NCBI GenBank assembly: GCA_033439255.1
Contig: CM065886.1
Span: forward strand, 2,356,001-2,420,000
Length of the DNA: 64,000 bases
Source: Hericium rajendrae
Taxonomy: Eukaryota > Basidiomycota > Agaricomycetes > Russulales > Hericiaceae
Direction of reading: 5' to 3'
Part shown: positions 55,083 through 64,000 of the stretch, piece by piece
Layout: each line of letters begins with the position of its first letter
Position numbering within the stretch: the stretch's first letter is position 1
The notes under the pieces: model-generated
Databases searched by the model: none
Told to the model about the DNA's origin: nothing
What the model saw: only the letters and a program-made list of their open reading frames with translations
Position numbers and translations under genes: made by a program

Positions 55083-55451
55083 ATGGTACGTAGTCCGGCG
55101 GCAGACGCTCATCAGGCAGAGTTGATGCATGATGGCGCGAGACCACATGGTCCTGGTAGATGGTTCTCCTGGCGACCACATAAGTCCGCAGCAGATACCG
55201 CAGTTAATCAGGAGCACCAGGAGAGGTCTGAAACGCAGAACGAGGAAATGGCCGAGCAGGAGTGTTTCAGAGCTGGTCGCGTGCCCCGTCATCGTGTGAG
55301 CGTATCGCCCAGACGAGCGAACAATAGACTGCAGCCTCGAGGCTATGATGTTAGAACGGAAGCCTACGCAGGTCGAGTCAGCGACTGGGTGATGCTCCCA
55401 CCGTGGGATGTCCTTATCGATGGGAGAGTTACTGAGGGAAAGGGAGGGTGA
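55083..55451 (+). CDS. Possible coding exon, unrecognised
   Basis: An ATG-started frame of 122 codons (MVRSPAADAHQAELMHDGAR; later GYDVRTEAYAGRVSDWVMLP). A GTGAGG donor-like site sits just before its stop, so it may continue into an exon near 55545-55610. Hydrophilic, no domain. The opposite strand is also open over part of it. Weak support. Confidence 0.3.
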   Translation: MVRSPAADAHQAELMHDGARPHGPGRWFSWRPHKSAADTAVNQEHQERSETQNEEMAEQECFRAGRVPRHRVSVSPRRANNRLQPRGYDVRTEAYAGRVSDWVMLPPWDVLIDGRVTEGKGG

Positions 55452-56159
55452 GGGGGAACGAAAGACCCAAGTCGAGAGCGTAGAGGTTCGATCGGTAAGA
55501 AGTCAAACTGACCTGTGAAGATCGACGCTGGAAAGCTAAAAACGCAAAAAATCAATCAGCCAGTCCGAACTTCCAGATCAACAGGAGGGGACTGCCAAAA
55601 GAGGACGAGTGCTACCAGTGAGTGTCGATAACGGCCGGGCGGTGTGAGCGGCCGGAGCGAAAGCTGGGTCAATCACAAAAAGGATAGATTAGATCACGTA
55701 CCAAAACACAAAAACCGTATCGTAGGGAATTTATCCTGTCGGCGGTGGACGGCATGCGGAATATGCCGCAAGTCTGCGTGATAGAAATAAATCGTACAGC
55801 ATCCTTGTAGAGGCGTTTCCGCAGTCAGAACGGGCAAGGAGGCGAGAGGGCATACATCGACCATCAGACAAAATCTCGAGGTCGTAGGAGCGTCGGGATG
55901 CGTCGTTTCGAGCGAGACGAGGGAGGGGAGTCGACAAGCGGGCATTGAATGTGGTGCAACCAAAAATGCAGCCGTGCGGGCAAATACGCGGTCCCGAGGA
56001 TGGTCTACGTATGTTCCTCTATATCCTGTCGGTCGGCGACGGTGCCCATTCCGTGGGCCCCCATAAAACGCTGACCGATGTCGGAGCCGTGGGATACCTA
56101 GTGTTAGCGCAACCCACCACAATCGACCCCCTGTCCCCCTACCTCTACCCACCTACGAC
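55452..56159. other. Intergenic region
   Basis: A minus-strand frame at 55731-55937 (SYDLEILSDGRCMPSRLLAR) has protein-like composition but no ATG or splice chain. A plus-strand frame 55945-56163 is similar in quality. Neither can be assigned. Confidence 0.3.
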
Positions 56160-56915
56160 ATGATTACGACCAGCAAAGCACTCACCGATCCTCGTCGCAG
56201 TGCGACGGGACAGACTACCGAACCCAGTGGCCGATGGGCTACCGCTGATGTAAGTCCAGACCGCCGTCGACATCTAGCGCCTGTCGAATGACGCTGATAA
56301 TGCCCAATCCCCAAAGCTACCGCGCCCCGAAGCGACGTCCTCAAGCAGGAGCTCGCTGGAATCGACGGCGGAGTGGTCAGACGAGTCCCATTTGGTGAGT
56401 GGGGAGATCGCCGAGATCGACTTGTGTCCAGGTGCTGATGATACGAATAACAGAGTCTCCATGAAGAGATTCAAAGTACCGACTCATCGGCGGGAAGGGG
56501 CTCGTTCGATAGTGAAGAGTCGGCGACCAGCGTCCATCTCCTAAGGTGGAGAAAGGCGGTTTCGGAGGAGGGGAGGATTCCTATGTCGAACAACGCTTCT
56601 GTGACGGATGTTGTGACGCAGCTCGATGAACAAGAAGGTGCAGGTTCATTGGAGAGCCAAGAACGGCAGGAATCAACGGGGGCCCCGGCATCTGAAAAGG
56701 TGTCGACCACCTCCGGAAAGTTGAAGCAGAGTGTCGGCGGCCCGAAGGATCGTCGAAAGGGCACCCGGGAGAACAAAGTGGACAGCGCCAAAACTGGTCG
56801 CAGCAATGAGGACAAGGCAGAAACCACCCATGAGGACGCAGCGCGGATTGCCAGAAATCGTCAGCAAAGGGATGCGAGCGATCTTGCTCACCTCATGGCT
56901 CGCAGCCGGCGCTGA
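56160..56915 (+). CDS. Unnamed three-exon gene, small hydrophilic protein
   Basis: Exons 56160-56249, 56317-56394 and 56454-56915, all phase 0 with GTAAGT and GTGAGT donors, give 209 residues starting MITTSKALTDPRRSATGQTT. Strongly hydrophilic and disordered-looking: Ser-rich SSSRSSLESTAEWSDESH, then DSEESATSVHLLRWRKAVSE, then Lys/Glu-rich KGTRENKVDSAKTGRSNEDK and a basic end RNRQQRDASDLAHLMARSRR. No domain known. The first two exons are too short to show in an ORF scan. Function unknown. Confidence 0.6.
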
Positions 56916-58737
56916 ATGCCACCCATCATAACCCCCATTGCGTCCTCCGTGCCTACTCATATCTTCCCACTTCACATCCCCACCTGCCCGTGTACGACCC
57001 ATCCTCCTTTCTGCCAAAGTTCCCTGCGAAATCCCCTCCTAGCGCCGGTCGCTATGCGATATCTTACCCCCCCCCACACACCCATCCCATCCATAGCGCT
57101 AGTCGCTTCGCCCTGCCTCGATCTCCTCCGCACTAGTCGCGGCCCTGTCCGACAACGTCGGGCAGACCTATCACATACCCCACAGCGCGAGCCGCTGCGC
57201 GACATCTCACCCTATCCCTCCCTTCCTCCACTTTTTTCGCCTCTTCCGCGACAGCATATTTATGATACCCCTCCGGAGACACGGGGCCATGGAGATGGGT
57301 GTGACATCCCCCCGCGGGCCATACCCTCACACCACATCCAATCCCACATCCACCCCTGCCGGATAATTATGGGTCGCGGACATGATGTGTGGCGCCCCCT
57401 CGTGGGCTATATCGCCGCCTACCCCGTCGACTCCACATGGCTACGACTCGGACCCGCATGCACCCGCACACTTCGGTGTATATGCCGTATAACGGATCGG
57501 CCTTACTGTATTATTTATGATGATGATGGTCACGCAGCTGTACGATACAATCACGTTACATCGTGTACTTCTTGGATGAGCGAACGAATACGTACCGTTG
57601 GAGGTGTCGACGGGCGTCTTGCAATGTATACTCATGTTAACTCGGAGTTCAGCTCATGTCTGTGAGGACGCGAAACTCGTTAACGAGAGTAACCGGCGGA
57701 TGATGAGGGCGACATACTGGAACATGGGCCTTGTTGGATACGATTGTCGGTGATCGAAGCTCACACCTCACATCTTAATGGACGTGCGTTTCACGTCGAC
57801 AGGCTGGCATGCCATGCACGCTATTTAAAAAAAGGTCAGCTTCGCCGTGCATAGCATGTAAAGGAACCATGACAACGTACCGAAAAAATAGACTTGCAGT
57901 CTTCAGCTTGACGACGGCGACCACGACAGGCAGCACTGTCGCGTTTTCAAATAAAATACACACTCATGGATGATCGTGTACGGGATATGCATAAAATGAT
58001 TTCTAGAAAAAAGCGTAAAAACATCAGCGCTGCATCCCAAGACTGTCTATACGACGGCAAGTCGACTCACCATTGTCAAGCTGCTGTCTGCAGTCGTACT
58101 AAATAACGAACAATGTCTATTGTTCTCCTTCCGGCTGGGACCGCATCGAAGCACCGGCAGTTGCCGGACGCACGGGCCAGTTCGCGCGCTAAAGTCGAAG
58201 ACAATGCTGCATCCCGTAGACGAGTCGCGAAAACTGCGATTGTTGACGAGCGGGTAGGAAGGGGTTGGGTGTTGTCGATGAGCATTTAAGCGTGTCCACG
58301 GATGGCGAGGGACAAAGAATGGGGGAGGAAAGGCCCGCCACGTAGCCGGGGCCACTCAGGCGTGGCGCTTCTGTGGCGACCGTGTTCTAGCCAGCGAGAA
58401 ATTATATACATGGCAGATTCGACCACGCAGAGAATTGTGAAGAGAAATGAGAGCGACGAGGGAAAGACGAAAGCAAGGGCAAGCGGAGAGAGGATGTGGG
58501 AGGAGGGATGCGAGTTGATGTAGCGACTTTGTTCCGCCGGAGTCCTGAGAGTTGGCCGCACATGCCTTATCCGAAAAAGGGAAGCCCTTTTGTGCGTCCA
58601 GGTCCCGTGTCCTGCTATCGTGCTTCGATCGCACACAGCCTTGCATAGCCTTGCGAGATTTCGCCCTGATAGTGGCTGAATTGCCCCCGTCCAACTGGTG
58701 CCGATGCCTCCATGCAGAACTGCGGCTCCCATGAGGG
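56916..58737. other. Region without a supportable gene
   Basis: The plus-strand frame 56916-57665 is Pro/His/Arg-rich low-complexity translation of a C-rich tract. Minus-strand frames 58286-58741 and 58356-58757 overlap each other, and neither has clear coding character. Some of this is the 3' flank of the small gene model that follows. Confidence 0.3.
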
Positions 58738-59162
58738 TCATCGATCATCGCTGGCATCTGCTAACCCGGCCTACGAGTCGTGAGCTCAGAGAAATGGATG
58801 GGCGCGATTTAAGAACTCACAAGATTGTAAACCAGTGTCGCCTGGGTCGTTGGCAGGTGCGACGCTGATGAACAAACCGCTGTTGCCGTCAGCGCTGTGG
58901 CCCATATCATTATGGATCATTCCAGTGGGGATACCGGTGAAGTGAGGCGCGGAAAAGCTGATGTCGCAGGCAGGACGTTCGAGTCGGAGAACGTACGGCG
59001 ATTGCTTGATGAGGGGTTTTAAAGAGTCCCTGCTGTACGCACGAGGTTTGATTCTCCATCTGATTGTCACTACTTATCGAGTGGATATGCCATGAGCGTG
59101 GGCGTAGCAAAGGAGCAACTTTGCCCAATCCAAGTTATCGGGGCCCATCTGGTCGGTGCCAT
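58738..59162 (-). CDS. Possible small three-exon gene
   Basis: In-phase exons 59074-59162, 58821-59032 and 58738-58757 would give 106 residues. The middle exon is the best evidence: CDISFSAPHFTGIPTGMIHN, then GHSADGNSGLFISVAPANDP, ending at a GTGAGT donor. The first exon competes with another open frame (GPDNLDWAKLLLCYAHAHGI), and the first intron is only 41 bases, so the model may be wrong at its 5' end. Unrecognised. Confidence 0.35.
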
Positions 59163-59912
59163 GTACCCGGTATTCCCTACAGATCGAGTGAGATCAGGTC
59201 AAGTCAGCGAGACATCGACTGCGATGGTGGCCCGAAGACTTACAGGAATAAGTGAGGTTGGTTCATCTAATTGCGCTGGGAGGAAAAGATATGAAAGTTA
59301 GAGGTCAAGCAAGCGAACGCGCTATCACGGAAGATGAAATGGAACAATGCCGGATAGGCGCCGGTCGGCGGCGAAGGCCGAGATGATATGACCCGTGCTT
59401 TGCTCCAAGTACACGCCTTGTGTTCGCCTCTCTGCACGGTGAAAAATAAATTTTTGACTACCTTTGTGCACCAGATGGTCGTATAAACGAAACAGCCTGA
59501 CCAAAACGCGTCCCCCCTACCTGTATTCGCTCTCGAGATGAACTGAACCCTCGCAGACCGCACAAACGCCGAAGACGACTGAAATAGCCCATCCCTCCAT
59601 CCCTCCATCCCTCCATCCTCCATGTCTTTAAACCTTACCACAGCGCTGGAAGTACTAGCAGTTATTCCAGACAGCCCCGCACCAGAGATCGTGGATTTTC
59701 TGTCGAACATCTCCAGCCCTCCTCCACGCTGCCATCACGTGGCCGCGGTTTCGTGACGTCAGGTGCTCCCGCCTGGCCCGCGCCTGCGCCCTTAAACGTG
59801 CCGCCCGCTGCCAAGCCGCTGCTGCCGACTTGTTCCTTCCCCCTTCGTAGCGTCCAGGACCCCCTCGAGCTGCTTTCTATCCCTCTTTCGTTGACGCACT
59901 AACACCCACGCA
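59163..59912. other. Promoter region of PMP3 with a CCCTCCAT-type microsatellite
   Basis: A short tandem run of CATCCCTC units lies near 59586-59623. The CT-rich tract just before 59913 is typical of fungal core promoters. No gene seen. Confidence 0.45.
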
Positions 59913-60323
59913 ATGGCTACCACCGTCTCGCCCATGAGCGACGTGCTCCTCTACTTCATCGCCATGTGAGCATCCCCTTCCGCTCCACCCCTATCTCAGC
60001 GCGTTGACCCGTTGCGTTTCGTAGATTCATACCGCCTCTTCCCGTGTTCATGAGTAAGCCCTGAGCAGCCATCTGCGCGGCCGTCCCTAACGTCTCTCCT
60101 CGCAGAACGCCAGTGCGGCGCGGGTAAGCTCCCCATCGTGTCGGCTTCAGAGCGCAGCTAATAGCGTTGTTCGTCAGACTTGTTGATTAACATCCTCCTC
60201 TGGATTCTTGGCTGGATACCTGGCGTCATTCATGCCTGGTAAGCAGTCCCCTTGAGCATTCCGAACAGCTGTTGACGCGTCTGGTCCAGGTACATCATCT
60301 CGAAGAGCGAGGGCGCTATGTAG
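59913..60323 (+). CDS. PMP3: Plasma membrane proteolipid 3 (PMP3/UPF0057), five exons
   Basis: Exons 59913-59965, 60025-60053, 60106-60123, 60178-60238 and 60290-60323 give 64 residues: two membrane helices (LLYFIAIFIPPLPVF and LLINILLWILGWIPGVIHAW) joined by the family-typical MKRQCGAD turn. PMP3 proteins are small plasma-membrane proteolipids that affect membrane potential and salt or cold tolerance. One exon is only 18 bases, and no exon exceeds 61 bases, so the gene is invisible to ORF scans. All five splice junctions are in phase and restore the complete family pattern. The short N-terminal extension (MATTVSPMSD) is normal for fungi. Confidence 0.93.
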
Positions 60324-60544
60324 AGATAGTCTTGGGAGATGGACACCTTGTTTTGTTGTAAGATGAGGGTTTGAAGGGTTGGGTTGGACCATTTGTGCCC
60401 TGTATCGTATATGTATTTTGGACACTTTCACTGCTGTCTACCCATGACGACATGCCCGTTTTGGTCATCACCTACTGTGGGTTCTTTGCGCTTCACCCAT
60501 AAAGTGATCGGAATAGCCTAGGCGAAGATACGACGAGGGCTACA

Positions 60545-60667
60545 GAAGGAGGGGTGGCAGGAAGCAAGGAACATGACAGCGAGGTAGCAACTACATATAA
60601 CGTAGACCGGAATGCGTCATCATACTGGTAAACAGGTGTTGGCTGTAATCGAGGGTTACACTCTCCC
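60545..60667 (+). repeat. 125-bp dispersed repeat, left copy beside PEX13
   Basis: Shares GGTGGCAGGAAGCAAG, TCATCATACT and CGAGGGTTACAC, in the same order and spacing, with 63018-63142. Confidence 0.65.
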
Positions 60668-61339
60668 CCGTCGAGAAAAAGTCAGAGCGTGTCAAAGTGA
60701 CGTGGAGAGCGGCGTGAGGATCGAATGACCGGTTGGTGAGGAGGGGGGGTTCAGGGGAAAGGATCGTCGAGGTCTCATCGCGATCTGTGCGCTTGCACAG
60801 GCTTGCATTCACTAGAAGGGTGAATTACGCGGCCGTCCTTAAATGCCCTTGAAGTAAGAACAATCAATCATCTTCAAGACCGAGAGTGTCAAGCGGAGAT
60901 CACGTTGTAGACGGACATCTTGTTTCATTGTATGATGGAATAACGGAAGAGAAGCCACGCAAGAAATTTGGCAGGGAATCTTACGCATTTTCGTGTGATC
61001 CGGACAATTTGAAAATCGTAGTGTCATCATGGTTAGTGAGTTCGTAACTGCTGGAAGGGTGAACCATTGGTTACTCTGGAGTGCACTCGATTAAGAGAAA
61101 TTGTGCCTGCGAAGGTATGTAGGAGAAAGATGAGTAGCATATTAGCAGAATGAAACCGACTTCGCTCTGGACAAGGAAACGATGCGGACTTAACGTACCA
61201 ACAGACGTAGCTAAGCAGACGGCCCGTCAAAATCACGTACTGTAGCAGTAGCGCTCGGCAAAAAATGGGAATCAGCACGGTGTCGAAAGAATACAGACAG
61301 ACATAGAAAGCGAACCACCAAACCAAAAACCACGCCCCC
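60668..61339. other. 3' flank of PEX13
   Basis: No gene supported; short minus-strand frames start at non-ATG codons. Confidence 0.4.
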
Positions 61340-62569
61340 TCAATCCACCGTCTTGGGCGCGCGCCGCTCAAGCACCTCGACCCACTTCCGCGGGAACCAC
61401 CCCTCACGGCCCTCGCGCGTCCTGCCCTTCCACCACTCCGTCTCGACCTCAAGCCGCGGATCGACCTCCGCGCCCGACGCGGGATCGAGCTTGCCCATGA
61501 CGGCGACGATCTCGTTCTCTGCGAGACTGAGCTCCGCAGGCGTCGTCGCCTGGAAGGGGTACAACGCGCGCGCGAATGCGAGCTGCGCAGGGTCGAGCGG
61601 CGGGAGGCCCGTGCCGCCCGCGAGGACGGCCTGCGGCTGCTGCTGCGCGGCGCGCTCGGAGAGGATGCGCATGAGCCTGTGCATCGCGTAGGGGATGCCA
61701 AAGATGGCGAGGAAGAAGAAGATGAGCGGCTTCTTGCTCGCGCGTGGCGGCTGCGGGAGCGGGCCCTGCACGGGGCGGCCGTTGACGAACTCCCTGAACT
61801 CGCCGCGCATCGCGCTGGCGCCTGCGCGCCGGCCGAGCAGGAGATCACGCATCCAGCGCACGAGGCCGAAGAGGCCAAGCACGCTGCCGAGGGCATTGCG
61901 AAGCTGCGCGAACTGGTCGAGCACGCCTGCGAGGGAGAAGAACGACGAGTGCGTGGCCATGAAGGTGCTCTCGAGCATCTGCGCGAGACCAGTGAAGGTC
62001 TGCACGACGGAGTGCAGCAGCGCGAAGGTCTGCGCGGTCGCGCCCTCGAGCGACTGCGTGAGGCTCGCGTTCGCGGCGGGGTTGTTTGGGTCGAAGGGTT
62101 GTCCATACATGCCCATGCCGCCCATTCCCCCCATGCCCATGCCCATGCCTGGGTACATCCCGTTCATGCCATACGATCCGCCGTATCCTCCTCCATACGA
62201 ACCGTAACCGCTGGTGCCATAGCCTCCGTAGCCGCCCATGCCGCCGCCCGCCATGCCGCCGTACATGCCGCCCGAACTGTATGGCGAGTAGCCGCCGGCA
62301 AGGCCACCGCCGACGCCTCCGCCGAGACGGTTATAAGGCGAGTAGCCAGAGTAGGGTGTGTTGAAAGCGGTACTTGTTGAAGCGAGAGATGAATTCGTAA
62401 AGGAGGTAGGGCGGTTGGGGACAGATGGTGTAGAGGAAGATGAAGGTGCAGCTGCTGGTGGCTGTGGTTGCCCAGATGCAGTGGTTGTGGATGCGGAAGC
62501 GGGCGTGGCAGACGATGAAACAGCAGCTACGGCGCCGTTACGCTCCCATGGTTTTGGAGGTGAGACCAT
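61340..62569 (-). CDS. PEX13: Peroxin-13 (PEX13), peroxisomal docking-complex SH3 protein
   Basis: Single-exon frame of 409 residues (MVSPPKPWERNGAVAAVSSS). The Ser/Thr/Pro N-terminus is followed by the Gly/Tyr/Met-rich tract typical of PEX13 (GYGGYGTSGYGSYGGGYGG), a helical middle (TQSLEGATAQTFALLHSVVQ), a membrane segment (KKPLIFFFLAIFGIPYAM) and a C-terminal SH3 domain: ALYPFQATTPAELSLAENE, then EWWKGRTREGREGWFPRKWV. PEX13 works with PEX14 in the peroxisomal membrane as docking site for the import receptors PEX5 and PEX7; the SH3 binds PEX14 and PEX5 motifs. Length is normal. The strong plus-strand frames here are shadows of the GC-rich gene. Confidence 0.93.
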   Translation of the reverse strand: MVSPPKPWERNGAVAAVSSSATPASASTTTASGQPQPPAAAPSSSSTPSVPNRPTSFTNSSLASTSTAFNTPYSGYSPYNRLGGGVGGGLAGGYSPYSSGGMYGGMAGGGMGGYGGYGTSGYGSYGGGYGGSYGMNGMYPGMGMGMGGMGGMGMYGQPFDPNNPAANASLTQSLEGATAQTFALLHSVVQTFTGLAQMLESTFMATHSSFFSLAGVLDQFAQLRNALGSVLGLFGLVRWMRDLLLGRRAGASAMRGEFREFVNGRPVQGPLPQPPRASKKPLIFFFLAIFGIPYAMHRLMRILSERAAQQQPQAVLAGGTGLPPLDPAQLAFARALYPFQATTPAELSLAENEIVAVMGKLDPASGAEVDPRLEVETEWWKGRTREGREGWFPRKWVEVLERRAPKTVD

Positions 62570-63490
62570 TTTGAATCGGTGGGTCGAGTGTAAGGGTATG
62601 TGACCAGATGTTACGAACAGCCTACAGACTTATGCCTGTCCGTCGATGAAGCCGCTGTATCAATGCCGGCAAGCTCAGTTACCGGCGTGCTTGATGACTG
62701 TGATATCGGTCAGTGGTCGGTCAAAAGTTCGAGTTTGAGACTTACAGTTGTGAATTAGACTGAAGTAGATACTGACGACCTCCCGCAAGGCGATGTAGGA
62801 AGGCGAGGACGTCGTCGCAGTCGTCGCGGTCGTCGTAGTCGATGGTGAGAACGGGTGAGACGGTGCCAGACGTCGGCCTCAGTTACGTGCGAACAGCGCG
62901 GGGTGTGAAATTTACCTTCCTTTCCTGGTGTCTGCGGAACACTTGAGAATCGAGATCAGACAGTGATCTGACGAAGACAAGTCACAAAACAGCACATCGA
63001 CAAGAGTACGACGATGGGAGGTGGTGGCAGGAAGCAAGAGACATCGGCGAGGTTATAGCAATATATGTAAGGACGCTGGAATACAACATCATACTAGCAA
63101 ACAGTAAGTACGTCGGCCGTAACCCTAACCGAGGGTTACACAGGCTATACAGGACCGGATCCTTCCTTCCTCCCTTCCTTCTTGCTTCCTTCCAGTGCAA
63201 TGTTATCGGGGCACAACATTCTTGTCAAGAGGCTCTGAACCATCAAATGTTAGAATGGTTCAAGTCAAAAGACCAAAGCTACACGATTTGTTCTGTTCAA
63301 TACGTGGTGCGTACTTCTCGCAGACGTGGTCGACTGATACATAAATAACCCATTTTTCAAGGTCATAGAGGATACAACAACATGGGGCATACAGACTAGC
63401 AAGCATAGTACATAAACTACTTGGCAATACGGGAACCGCCCTCCAAACATCGACCTCGCAAAAGCGACGCGATGACACACTCTCCGATAT
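62570..63490. other. Upstream region of PEX13 and right copy of the 125-bp repeat
   Basis: The repeat copy is at 63018-63142 and contains GTAACCCTAACCGAGGGTTAC, a short inverted repeat that includes a telomere-like TAACCCTAACC. Nothing else seen. Confidence 0.5.
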
Positions 63491-63985
63491 CTATTCATGA
63501 TCCTCGTCAACGTTGCTAAAGCTTCCGTGCACCTGCACGCTCGAGATGGTCATGTCCGGTCCAGCGCCGCTCGCACCCCACAGCGGGAGATCAATAGGAA
63601 CGCGCGAGATCTCAGTCATGGGCAGCCCAGTCAGGGGACTGATTATCTGCGTGCCCGACGGGCACAGAAGCGGCACCTCCTTCTCGCGATACTTGACCGG
63701 CTGCTCCTCATCCGTCAGCGGCCACTCCGCCTTCCGCTTGCCCTTATCTCTGCGCAACAGATCCTCCGCCTGGGACTCGCTGAGCGCAGCGTACGGGCTG
63801 AGCTCGCGCTGCCCGATCACCCACCGCCCGGCCTTCCGCCGCCAATCGAGCGTGGTGTTCGTGCTGTCGCTGCTGTATTCAGACTGGTCGATTGAGCGCC
63901 CGCGCCCGGGCCTGCCCCTGCGCGATGGCCCCGCTTCCGGTCGGAGGGACTCCTGCAGCTGGTATATGTACATCTGTACCACCAT
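63491..63985 (-). CDS. Unrecognised protein, probably 5'-incomplete
   Basis: Frame of 164 residues from an ATG at 63985 (MVVQMYIYQLQESLRPEAGP). The frame remains open upstream to the window edge, so this may be the C-terminal part of a longer protein. Arg/Gly-rich then Ser/Thr-rich N-part, DWRRKAGRWVIGQRELSPYA, a basic RRDKGKRKAEWPLTDEE and a Pro-rich end LTGLPMTEISRVPIDLPLWG. No domain recognised. The nearby repeat and PEX13 give no hint of function. Confidence 0.55.
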   Translation of the reverse strand: MVVQMYIYQLQESLRPEAGPSRRGRPGRGRSIDQSEYSSDSTNTTLDWRRKAGRWVIGQRELSPYAALSESQAEDLLRRDKGKRKAEWPLTDEEQPVKYREKEVPLLCPSGTQIISPLTGLPMTEISRVPIDLPLWGASGAGPDMTISSVQVHGSFSNVDEDHE

Positions 63986-64000
63986 GCGTGCGCCGGCCGG

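Noticed and set aside
61033-62106. 357-codon minus-strand frame overlapping PEX13
   Set aside because: Ser/Arg/Pro shadow frame of PEX13; starts at a non-ATG codon and has no domain.
63119-63141. Telomere-like TAACCCTAACC
   Set aside because: Only about two units within a dispersed repeat; not a telomere.
1-64000. Retroelements, virus-like elements, CRISPR arrays, rRNA
   Set aside because: No reverse transcriptase, capsid, integrase or envelope frame, no long terminal repeat pair, and no regular spacer arrays were seen.

Overview
The window is nuclear DNA from a filamentous basidiomycete, most likely an Agaricomycete and perhaps Polyporales (the order is a guess). Genes are split by many introns of about 45-90 bases with GT...AG ends. 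It carries a fungal PEX13, a PMP3 proteolipid, a GST with an omega-type CPF active site, an aldo-keto reductase, and a transposase-like gene family that is very abundant in mushroom genomes. I found no prokaryotic signals, rRNA, CRISPR array or retroelement coding region. All gene models were read by eye from frames and splice sites; no search was run.

Layout. 0-12.3 kb: an RRG7-like mitochondrial protein runs off the left edge (minus). Then come a tRNA-Arg-like relic, a possible MITE, a five-exon GST, a four-exon coiled-coil gene (family 2), an unnamed five-exon gene at 5.8-6.8 kb, about 3.8 kb of coding-like debris, and a nine-exon aldo-keto reductase. 12.6-37.9 kb: a repeat-rich accessory block. 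Its core is a roughly 3-kb unit carrying a double C2HC zinc-finger gene, present as inverted copies A (12641-21699) and B (32055-35005), a diverged copy C (35361-37254) and a tail fragment near 31.1-31.6 kb. Copy A is split by a 6,064-bp DNA transposon (14312-20375), which itself contains two non-autonomous hAT elements; all three insertions keep exact target-site duplications. The block also holds a two-exon serine-rich gene with a possible RRM-like fold and tail helix (24.0-26.1 kb) and a 1.1-kb array of degenerate tandem repeats (28.2-29.3 kb).

38-51 kb: four lineage-specific coiled-coil genes. Two long ones (family 1), one with a J-domain-like HPD end, lie on the minus strand. Two family-2 genes lie on the plus strand, and the third family-2 member is at 3.6-5.1 kb. 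51.8-54.6 kb: the transposase-like gene. 55-64 kb: a conventional region with a four-part unnamed small gene model, PMP3, PEX13 between two copies of a 125-bp repeat, and a gene cut or nearly cut by the right edge.

Functional links are weak. RRG7 is mitochondrial, PEX13 peroxisomal and PMP3 a membrane proteolipid, so these are ordinary scattered housekeeping genes. The accessory parts (zinc-finger units, coiled-coil families, nested transposons) look like expansion and decay of lineage-specific repeated genes rather than one pathway.
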